Source: CAYSSJ01 sp964433675
Lineage (GTDB): Bacteria > Cloacimonadota > Cloacimonadia > Cloacimonadales > TCS61
DNA: 64,000 nt
Assembly: GCA_964433675.1 (NCBI GenBank)
Contig: CAYSSJ010000003.1
Coordinates: forward strand, 124,001 to 188,000
Reading direction: 5' to 3'
Every line of letters begins with the position of its first letter. Position 1 is the first letter of the stretch. Below are positions 27,413 through 39,600 of the stretch, one piece after another. The notes beneath the pieces were generated by a model. The model saw only the letters and a list, made by a program, of their open reading frames with translations, was not told the origin of the DNA and ran no database searches. Made by a program: the position numbers and the translations under genes.

Positions 27413-27677
27413 GTGATCAAGTTAAAAGCTTATAAACAGAGAATTTATGTTCGCTCAATATTTGATCGATAAAGAAATGTGTAAAATAAAAAAAGTTTAG
27501 TTGACACAAATATCGATGACTATAAAAATGCTTCAGGCTTATTCTAAGTAATAGTGACGAGAAGTACAGCCAAGAAAAGGAAAAGTCTATTTATATAGCT
27601 TAAGAAAATTTTAGGGGTTTATTGGATAATCCTAGTAAGTCTTTAAATACGATTAATAGAATGAAGGAGTGAAGATT
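27413..27677. other. AT-rich leader before the 4339-codon gene
   Basis: 265 bp with no gene. TTGACA at 27501 is followed by TATAAA only 14 bp further on, so no good promoter can be named, and no GG-N10-GC sigma-54 motif was found. AAGGAG at 27664-27669 serves the ATG at 27678. Confidence 0.4.
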
Positions 27678-30600
27678 ATGAAAAGGATTATGGTTGTTAT
27701 TTTTTTGTTATTATCGATGCTTGTTTTTGGCGAGATATCGATATCTGAAGCAGAGATGATGTCTATTTACAATAGTGGGACTCCAATTAGTGATATTGCA
27801 AATAATATCAATCTTACCCCGGGTGACAACTACGCGATCCCTGATCTTACTATACCGACATCACACTACAGGCATCACAGTAGTCCGATATCACAAGAAA
27901 ATGCTATTCAACTTGCCGCGAATTATTTGAAGAGATATTATGATGTAACGGGAACTTTGCTATCAATAATACCATTGGAAGACTTTAAAGGTGAACTGGT
28001 CGCCTATGATTTGAACTTTTCTCTGCACAATAAAAGTTATGAAAGTTATTCAGACATATACAGAGAATGGGAGAAATATAATCAAGCGAATAATGATAAA
28101 GTTTTAGGTTTACCGGGAGACAATGAGAGTCCATTCGCCTTCATTACTGTGGCTGCTAATTTCGATAATCATCCAGTAATAGCCTCTGCACTGTCACTCT
28201 CGCCTTTCTATACAATGGGATGGAGAGCTGATTTCGTTGCCAGACAGACAATAGGATATCCACAAATAGAGAGAATCATTTATGGCGGTGCTTTAATAAG
28301 AGAAATAGTTTTTTCCGACGGTCAATCATCGGTAACCGTCTCTTCATATCCCCCTTATAACCACTATGAAACCTCTGCCTTTGTTGAATTAGTCTTGGGG
28401 AACGAGAAGAGATTTATGGATAAGTTGCAAGAACTCTATGAGAATAACGACATTGATATAGAGCAATTGGAGCGTGAAGAGCGTGATGAGTATTTACAGG
28501 ACTATCACGAACTGATGAACGGTGCTGTTCGTTACCTCGGTTTGACTGGAAATTTCATTGATGAACCTCAGCTATTCAAACCTTTAAGCTGGACTTATGG
28601 TTGTACTCCAACTTCGGGCGGAATGATAGCGAAATACTGGAACAACATGGGTTACGGCAGGTTAAGTGAATATTTCAGAACCGGAACACACGTAATTGAC
28701 AATACAACAAACAGGCACGCAACTCAGGCAGAATTTGAGTTGAAAGATCATATGGATACTAGCAGTTCAGGATCAACCCATCCTCATGATATCAGACCCG
28801 GGTTGAGTTCTTACTTCGATTCCAAAGACTATGACAGATCTTCTGACTCGACCATTGGTTGGCCCTGGAACTATCGCTGGAATGTTATCAGTAGTACTAT
28901 CAGAGCCGGCAGACCATTTGTTTTTTCTTATGGAAGTTATCATAACCAAAGCGGTCATTCAGTCGCCTGTTTTGGTTATCGATATTCGAATAAGAGACTC
29001 TATATCTATGAGACATGGACGAATGCCATTCACTCGATATACTATAAGGCTGGAACAGTTACTCAAATAGATAGAATTCGTCCGACAGACCCTGAACAAA
29101 AGGGTGAAATCAAACTCACCAATTTTCAAGGGTACAACTCTTGGGGATATTATGAACTTGGATCAGATGATGAGCCGAGATACTGGGCTTACGCTGATTA
29201 TGAGATTACCTGGAATAGTTCGGATATACCAGGCAGCACAGTCTCAGTCTGGCTACTGGATGAAACGTCAGGTTTTTTGTCGGAAATAGATTCCGGTCTG
29301 CCGAATAACGGTTCTTATATCTGGACTCCGGACGGCATTAATATACAAATTGGTTATACCAAGAGATTCAGAATAGTGCTTAAACTTTTCGACGCTGAAA
29401 ACAATTATGTCGCATCAGATGGCAGCAGAGGTAGGTTTATCATCAGACATAAACCTGTTACCCTCACCATAAATAGTGAGAACCCTGAAACGGGAGTCGA
29501 GGTTTTTTATGAGCAGACTGGCGATGGACAGGTATCCCAGAGTGCTCTGACCGAATTTGAAATCGAAACTTATGTGTCTGACAATAACCGCTATCTTGAT
29601 ATAGAGACAGCCGAAGTCAGAACGGTCGGAGACTACAGAGAAAAGGCGTTTAACCGTTGGGTTGACAATCTCGGTTTTGTCAGTGAAGAGGCAAACACAA
29701 CTTATTATGTCGATTTTGATTCCGAATATCTAAAAGCCATTTTTTACAATCGGGTGAATGTACTTTCCTCATCTCCTCATACGGGAATTATAATTAGCTG
29801 TACAGATAATAATGGGGAGGTGACTGAGATCACGACACCGGGTTATATCGATTATCCGGTTGATGCAATAACAATTGATCTGACTGCACCGCAGTACTGC
29901 CCGGTGACAAATAATTTCTTTTTACGCTGGGAGGTAAACGATGAGATGTATAGTACATCAAGAATTATCACAGGTTTATCAGTCGAGGAACCCCTGAAAG
30001 TAGTGGCTATCTATGATAACATTCGTAACATATTTATCCGTTCCGAGAACCCTGCTTCCATGGTGCCTATTATCGTATCTCCTGCTGATTTTGGCGGTAA
30101 TACCGACGGCAACACAGAATTCTTAAGAAGGTATAACAGAGGTACTGAGATCACCCTTCAGGCACCGGCGGAACATGGAGAACATAACTTTGATAACTGG
30201 TACATAAACAATTCTCCCGCCCAGCCTTCACAGGTTGACGGTTCTACCCTCACTTACGATATTACCGATGACCAATACCATTTCCTGACAGCCAGATACT
30301 TAAATCCATTGGCAACGGTTAATGTGTCTTCTCAGAATGCAGACAATATCCTCATAGATTGTAGCGAGGATGTAAACTCAGCCGGTGAGGGTATAACACC
30401 CTTCGAGAGAATCTATCATACCGGGAGTTCAGTCATGTTTATTGCACCGTGGCAGACCGATGACGATGAATGGTTCTCTCACTGGATAAAAGATGATGAA
30501 TTTTATTCCGATGAAGCTCAGATAATCTTCGACCTTGAGGGGGATACCTCTCTCATCGCGGTCTATCATGGGGATATCATGACGATCAATATCGAATCGC

Positions 30601-33600
30601 AAAATCCTGAAGAGGGTGTGTTCATGGTGCTCTCTGCCTTTGATGTATCTGGTCAGCACAACGGGGTGACACCATTTACAAGAGGTTATAATGCCGGGCA
30701 GTTGTTATGGATCACAGCTCCCGAAACTGCAGACGGATACTACTTCGAGCGCTGGGAAAAGAACGAAGTTAATGTCGGGGGACATCTGCAAATGCCGCAG
30801 ACTCTTGTAACAAATGTAGAGGGTAACGATACTTACACCGCCGTATATAGCACGGTGCCGGCATATTGTATCCCCGTATATAACACAGATCCCGTGACTT
30901 CGTGGTATATTGACTCTGTCATCATGGGTGACATCAATAACACCGATTCAGGGGGCGCAGGTGGAGCTGTGTATAACGATTATACGAACGAATTTGCAAC
31001 CGAACTGGTCAGAGGTGAGGAATATACCATAAGTATAAAAAACGACAGTTTTGATACCGTAAGTCTCGGTGCCTGGATAGATTTCAACAGAAACAGCAGT
31101 TTTGATATCCAAACAGAAACCATTGTTTGGGATAATAATATGCTGCCGGCTGAAACAACAGACTATACATTTACCGTTCCGAACGATGCTGAACTCGGGA
31201 ATACCAGAATGAGAGTCAGATTGGTATACGGAAGTACATTGGATCCTTGTGATTCTGCAAGTGCCGGGGAAACCGAGGATTATACCGTAATCATAGTCGA
31301 TGAACCAACCTATACGGTGACCGAACTGCCATTTGAAGAAAATTTCGTCTCCGACACACTCCCCGATCATTGGCAGAATGTTGCTTTAGAGGATATTTCT
31401 CCGAACTGGGATTTGGATAATGCTAGTGCCTACAGCGGCAATTATTCTTTATCTCATGGTTTTGATTATCATTCAATGTCCGATAACTGGGTCATACTGC
31501 CGAGAATATATTCTGAAAACGGCTTGCGTTTGACTTTCCGGGAAAAAAATGAATGGATGGACGACTTTTATACACATCATGGAGTCTGGATCTCAGTCGG
31601 CAGCGATAACCCGCTGCATCAGAATTTTGTCCTTTTGGAGGAGTTTGACCAGGCAGCCTCATCATGGACAGAGAGAAACTTGCTCATTGAGCATCAGGGG
31701 CAGAATGTTTATATAGCTTTCAGGTACTGGGGGCAAAATGGGGCGACGTGGAGTATTGACGACATAGTCGTAGATGAGATGCCCGAATTTCTCCCCCCGA
31801 CAGATCTTACAACAAATGTGACTGAAGATGGGATCGGATTGGAATGGTTAACTCCGAATATGCCCTCAAATGATATCACATTGATCGGATACAATCTCTA
31901 CAGAAATTCACTCAAACTCAATGACACCGTATTAGCGGGCAGTTATTATTTAGATGAAGATGTACAATTTGGAGCGACTTATAGCTACTATGTTACCAGC
32001 CAGTACGAAATCAGGGAATCTGAGCCCTCTAATATCATTGATTGCCATTTTGTATATGAGACGGAGATAAGTTCATTGCCCTATCTGCTCGATTTTTCAG
32101 GTCCTTTCCCACCACATGGCTGGACCTTTGAGAATATACCTATGGAATCTAGAAGCAGAGGCAATATAATCAGGGAATTATCCGGCGAACATGGAGGGAG
32201 CAGATTTACCAACAACTGGAATCTCTCCAATACTGCCCATGCCGGAGGTGAGATACCCGAACTCCGCTTCCACTGGTCACCGCAGTTTACGGGCAAGAGT
32301 TATTTTATGTCTCCGGGAATAGTTATGCAGGATAGAGATGCGATTTTTGTTTCATTTGATTATACTCTTAAACACCATAGCGGATATTACCAGATAGGAC
32401 TCGATATACAGAGCGCTAATGGCGAATGGCATAATGTCTGGCACCAGGACAGTATAAACGAAGATATAATCGAGGAGAATGTTTGGCTCTATATTCCCAA
32501 ACCGGAAGAGCATGGAGATATTATCAGCCTCGGCTTATACTATGAGGGCTTCTCCATGAATATCCAGAGAATTAACTTTGATAATATCGAGCTCATCGAT
32601 GCTCCTCTACTGTTACCACCGACAAATTTTGCCGGAGTGAGCGGAGACGGAAGTGTTATACTTAGTTGGGACTTGCCGGCCTACGAACAGGGGTTACCGG
32701 ATGATGTGGAACTGATTGGGTATAATCTCTACAGGGATGGTGAACTTCTCAATCAAGAACCTCTGTTAGTGTTTGAATATAACGACCTGATGCTCAATAA
32801 TGGACAGGAGTATGAGTACGAGATTCTGACAGTTTACAACTATGGGAGTTCCCCCTATGCTGAACCTGTCATCATTAGCCCAGAAGGTGGACATATCATC
32901 TATCAACTACCATATCTGCAGGATTTCAGCGGCGATTTTCTCCCGACCGGCTGGACTGTTGATCAAACAGCATATAACAGAGGTCTGCTCAATGCCTCAG
33001 ATGGACTAAGGCAGAGTACAAGAGAAACAGGGAACTGGGAGTTGGAAGCAATTGGAAATATTGCCGGGGGAGAACCACCACAGGTATGGTTTAGCTACTT
33101 GCCCAATTTTTATGGTCAGTCTTATTTGATTTTGCCCAGATTTCATAAAGGTAATGTCAATCATATCAAAGTCAGCTTCAAGGGATATCTTGATGTTTTT
33201 TTTGATGATATCCCATTTATTGTCAGTTTGGTTGTTAAAGATAACGATGAAAACTGGGCTGAAATATGGAGCGTTTCAAACGCGAACTTCTCCGGGCAGG
33301 ATGATTTTTCAGTTTTCTACAACTGTCTTGATCATTCTTCTGAGTATCTTGAATTAGCATTCCTTGTGGATGGATGGAACACTGGTGCTCAATGGTGGAT
33401 GGATGATGTTCAAATAGAAGCAGTCGATGATGTGCAGATCCTACCACCAGCCAATCTGGCAGCTTTTAATAATTACAATAGCATAGAATTAGTTTGGTTT
33501 GAATCAGAGTCCGATCTATTTACTTCCTTTGATATATACAGGGATGATGTGCTAATTGCCAGCGTAAGCGATAATTTGTCTTTTTATGATCTCGATGTGA

Positions 33601-36600
33601 CTGCCGGTGTTGAATATACCTATCACCTCAGAGCTGTTCATTCAAATTATGAATCACCCATATCTACTATTGCCCAGATAACATTTAATCCGACTGAAGT
33701 AGTCGATATCCCTTATTACCAAAACTTTGAAGGGGATTTTTCGCTTGAAGAATCTTATATTTATAGTTTGGCACGTGAGAGTAATGCAAACAATGGCTAT
33801 AATAACTGGACTCTCTCAGACAGTACTGCTGCTGGTAATGACCCGCCTGAGCTTGCTTTTACACAAAGTCCTATTTTTTATGGCAGAACTATTTTTGCTT
33901 TGCCCTTTATTAATAATCAGAATCAAGATGCAATAGTACTGAGTTACAGTTATTTTATCCATCTCACTCAATTTCATAATATCGAAGGGCTTGAAACTGT
34001 TTATAGATATCCCGATTCTGAATGGAATATGTTGGAAACATATCATAACCAGGGTATTTACATGATGGGTAAGGCAACTCATTTGATCGAAATTTTCAAC
34101 GATGATCTTATCCAGTTTGGTTTTCTATTCGAAGGGCAGTCTTCGGAGATTATTTCCTGGCAACTTGATAATATATCTATCGAAACATACGAAGAGTATC
34201 CCTCTCCTAATAATTTGATATCTTACCCTTATGATAATAGAGTTACCTTGCTCTGGGAAAGACCGATTTTCCAGATTGAAAACTCACAAATAGAACAAGA
34301 ACTGCTCGGTTATGATATCTATAGAAATGATGTTAAACTTAACAATAGCCCGCTTACAGAGATTATATATATTGATAATCAAGTAGAGAATAATATTACT
34401 TATAATTATTATGTCACTGCAGTCTATGGTGATGGAGAATCAGAAGCTTCCAATATAGTTCAATCAGTTCCCTATCTGCCGGACCCGATTACTAACTATC
34501 CTTATACAGAAAACTTTGAGACAGATGTTTTCCCACCCCTGAATTGGTATGTATATCAAACCGGTTTCGCTAATCCGGGTTGGTTATCTGCTGCAGAACA
34601 AAATCCGGTAAATACTTATAGTTACCACCATTACACTCAGGAAAATGAGGTTGTAGAAGACTGGCTTGTGCTGCCAAAGATAGTCAGTGAAGCGGCTATA
34701 GTTTTCAAATTCAAAGAAATAAGTAAAGTAGACTGGGAGCACCATAGTTATCACGGAATGTGGATTAGCGAAAACAGCGGAGACCCCGAAGATGGCGATT
34801 TTTATGAATTAGAGGTATTTGCCGAAAATACTTATGAGTTAGGTATAGGCTATATCTGGGTTGAGAGAGAAATCATCATCATGAGTGAAAGTTCAGAGTT
34901 TTACATAGCTTTTAAATATGCTGGTGATGAAGGTGTAGAATGGCAGATAGATGATATAGAGATCGATCAGATCTTTCATCTCCCTCCACAGAACCTGACA
35001 GCGGAAAGTGGAGATAGTTCAGTTCAGCTATCTTGGCTTTCTCCCCTTACATTTCCTAACAGTTCAAGCCGTGAAGAGACATTAAAAAGCTTAAACCAGC
35101 CAAACCAGAATCATAGAGATTTCATTGGCTATAATGTGTATCGTGACAATACGCAGATTAATCCGGAGGTGGTGTCTTCTGATGAATACTTAGACAGTGA
35201 TGTCGTCAATGGAATATCATACGAGTATTATGTCACTGCAGTCTATGATGATGGAGAATCAGATGCTTCCAACACTGCAGTTGCTATACCCTATGGCAAT
35301 GAACCTATTGCTATTCAGCCGGCTTTGGGAGATGGAAGTGCAAACAATCCATACGAGATTGCCAATCTAGGTAACCTCTATTGGATTGCAGAACATTTTA
35401 GCCGATGGAATTTGCATTATATCCAAACTGCAGACATAGATGCATCTGTGACGACACACTGGTTCGATAGTGCGGGCTGGAGTCCGATCGGTGATAACAC
35501 AACACGCTTTACCGGTTCTTATAATGGACAAGGGTATATCATTGATGCACTTTCTATCAATCGTAGTACAAGCAGCAATATCGGCTTGTTTGGGCGAACA
35601 GATGATGCTGTTATCCAAAATGTCGGGCTAAGAAATGTTAACATAACCGGAGGCAACTCGGTAGGTGCTTTGGTAGGAATGATCTCGAATGGATCTTTAA
35701 TCAATAAATCTTACTCTTCAGGAAGTGTGAATGGAGATATGTATGTTGGAGGCCTGGTTGGTTACAACTACGAGTCTTCACATATAATCAACAGCTATAG
35801 TACCGCAAGTATTACTGGAAGTAACTCTGTAGGCGGTATTGTAGGTTATAATACTACATATGCTTCTGTCAATTACTGTTACAGTATAGGTGGTGTAAAT
35901 GGTCCGGCTAATACAACTGGTGGTCTTGTGGGACAGAATGTCTCAGGTGCTTATGTAATAAACAGTTATTATAACGAGGAGACTTCCGGACAAACTGATA
36001 CCGGAAAGGGTGAGCCTCGAACAACTGCTGAAATGAAACATCCACATGCTATCAATACTTATGAATCATGGGATTTTGTTGTGATTTGGCAGGAAGACCA
36101 ATATGAATGGACCAATGGATATCCTTATTTAATAAATCAAATCAATTATTTGCCTCCTCCAATTAACCTGACAGGAACTCCAGAAGGATCAGATATGCTT
36201 CTTAGTTGGGATTCACAAGCTATAAGATTTGGGGATGATTTGCGCACTGAATCGGATGATTCCATATTAGACCAACATAGCACACCGGTTAGAAATAACA
36301 GAATAATCCCTCGGGATAATTATTGGCATAACAGTTTCCTAGGTTACAATGTTTATCGTAATGGAATCAGGATCAACTCAGACTTTATTCTAGAAACGAA
36401 TTATCAGGATACCTATCTGACAATAGGAAACTATCAGTATTATGTTAAAGCGGTCTTCTTTCAGGGTGAATCTCAAGCTTCTAATATGATAGAACATAGT
36501 ATAGATCCTTTCAACCTACCTTTTTCAGAAAATTTTGATGCTGACGTCACATTGCCCGATTTTTGGGAGATAGTCGATCATCAAAGCAACGGGCAGGTGT

Positions 36601-39600
36601 GGCAGTTTGGTACTGTAACTAATGGCTTGTCAGGAACCACGGGTAACTATGCTTATCTCGATAGTCATGGATATGGAGAGGGCAATACCCAAAATACTGA
36701 TCTGATCACACCGACAATTGATATGAGCAATTACGATGATATTTCTCTATCGTTCACTCATTATTTCAGGCAGTATTTAGATGTCTCGTCTGTCACATTA
36801 TCATATAGTATAGATGATGGTGAGAGTTGGACTACTATCCAAACTTGGACAGAATCAACTACTAATCCTTGTTACTTCAACCAAACAATTCCACAAATTG
36901 CAGGTCAATCTCAGGTGAAATTCAAATGGAATTATACCGGAACCTGGGGATTTTATTGGTGTGTGGATGATATCTTTGTATCCGTAGCACCGACAGACTT
37001 GAGCGCGATCGCGGGTGATGGGCTGGTAGAACTAAGCTGGAATGCTCCTGCGACAACGAGAGGTGAAGGGATGAGACACGCTAGTATTGTAGATCTGGCA
37101 AATGTCAATAGGGATGATATTGACCTGCTAGGCTACGATATTTATCGTGATGGTGAAGTAATCAATCAAGTTCTCGTTACCGAAACAAATTATACTGATA
37201 ATGTTGTTCAAAACATGGAGATCTACAATTATTATGTTAAAGCTGTTTATGAATACGGAGAGACAGCTGCCTCTAATACCGTTCAGGCAATACCTGAGTC
37301 GATCGTAATCGATGTCTTACCCTTCATGGAGGATTTTACAGGGGTTGATATAGGAAGTGTCCCGCAGGGTTGGTATAGAACACATCTTAACTGGGAGGTA
37401 TATGACCCACATTACAACGGTAGTGACGAACGTGAAATGAGATTTTCAAATTCTTACATCGATGATACTATATTCAGATTAATAACTCCGAGAATCGTCG
37501 TTAGTGATGTAAATGAGTTAAGATTAACATTCAAGCATTTATTTGATGAATATCCTAATACCACTAACGATTATATCATGTCGGTTCAAATCTCTCCGGA
37601 TAGGATGAACTGGACACCTGTGTGGTCAGTGAACACTCCGGGTGATATTCCACAGGAGAGTTTAGATATCCTGCTCGATACTCTCGATCAAGATAATCTC
37701 TACATTTCATGGGTATATGAAGGGTCGAGTTATGATGTATCCCTCTGGTCGCTCGATGATATAGTCATTGAAGAGGTTACCGGCTTACCATGGAACGAGG
37801 ATTTCACAGGAGTTGGTGAAGGTCATATTCCATCAGGGTGGCAGAGTAGTCATAATAACTGGCGTGTTCCAGAAACTAGTAATCATGCTGGCGGAACACC
37901 ACCTGAGATGTTTTTCGCATCGGAACCATCAATGACTGGCGAAGGCAGACTAACCTCACCCAAAATCGTATTGAATGATTATTCCGACTTGTTGTTAACC
38001 TTCAAACATTTTGTTAATGACAGTTCCAGTCCGGTAGGAGGATATGAGCTATCACTCCAGATATCACATGATCTGAGCAATTGGGATACTGTGTGGTCTA
38101 TTACACCGGACGGAGATGTGAACCCGGAAACGATCGAGATCCTGATCTACGGTCTTCAGCAGCATGAGTTGTATCTCTCATGGGTATATGATGGTGTTAG
38201 CTCAGATATCAATTACTGGGCTATTGACGATATCGTTCTCGATAAGTATGTTACAAACCTCCCTTGGTCGGAAGATTTCACCGGCATCACTCATGGTAGT
38301 ATACCCTCTCGCTGGCAGAGAACACATGAGAGCTGGAAGGCGGTGTATGATTACTCCGCAGGGGGTACAGCACCCGAAATGAGATTTGTCGAAACAGAAA
38401 CAGGTCTCTTTAGACTGATAACACCTCAGTTTAATATGATTGACCCGGATGAGATGATACTCTCTTTCAAGCACAGGGTACATCAACCCTCCTCAAGTCG
38501 TGATTTCACACTTTCAGTTGAGATCTCCACTGATATGGAAAACTGGACCACACTCTGGTCATTGATATCTCCATACACGACAGCGGGAACTATTGAGATC
38601 ATAACAGAGCATCTCAATCAGAATAACTTTTACCTCTCCTGGGTATTTGAGGGGAACAGTAGCCATCTGAACTGGTGGGCGATCGATGATATCGTTCTGG
38701 AAGAGTATATTGCCCCCCCTCCGGTGCTATATCCACCGGAGAATTTGACAGTTGAGATAGTTAATAATCAAAGTCTGCTATTGCAGTGGGACGCACCTCA
38801 AGGGGAAAACCTTGCTCGAAACGAGGGTCAAAGAGACCGTAGTCTGGGCAGCATCTCCAATAGAAACGAAATCGATACCCGCTCGAGGAGAAACGATTTT
38901 ACCCTTACAGACCTCACAGGTTCACAACGTCCTAGTCAGAGAGGCTTGATCGGTTATAATGTCTATCGAGACGGAGAGATAATCAATAATGAGTTAATCT
39001 CAGAGATACAATATATAGATAACAACGTGGTATACGGTGAGACCTACCAATACTATGTAACCGCTGTTTATGAAGATGGTGAATCAGCACCTTCCAATAC
39101 AGTTGAGATTTATGTTCCGGATAAGGTGGCTATACCGTCTTACACACCCGAGCCGGGATTATACCCCAATACTATCGATGTAAGCATAGAATCAACTACC
39201 CAAGGAGCCACAATTATGTGCCGTTCGATGGTTGTTGGTAATACCAGAGATAGCTGGTCAGACTGGCAGGTTTATACAGACCCGATCACTGTTCCTATGG
39301 ATACTGAAATGAATTTCGAAGCTTATGCTGAGAAAGATGACTGGATAACGAGTGACACAGCAGCAGCTTCCTATACAGTTACTAATCCGCCATTGCCGGC
39401 CATAGCTGTTTATCCACTGCCAGATGTTTGGAACATCCCTATAGAAGCAATGGTGTTTGGATGGTCGTATGACGAAGATGGCACTACACCAGACGGCTAT
39501 ATGTTCAAATATTGGCAAGATGGGCAAGCTCAACCTGAGATGATAGATGTCAGCGCAGAAACAATCCATACTATCATGGGAGTTTTAGATTACGATAAGG

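Noticed and set aside
27501..27526. Sigma-70 promoter for the 4339-codon gene
   Set aside because: TTGACA and TATAAA are only 14 bp apart, too close for a functional promoter.
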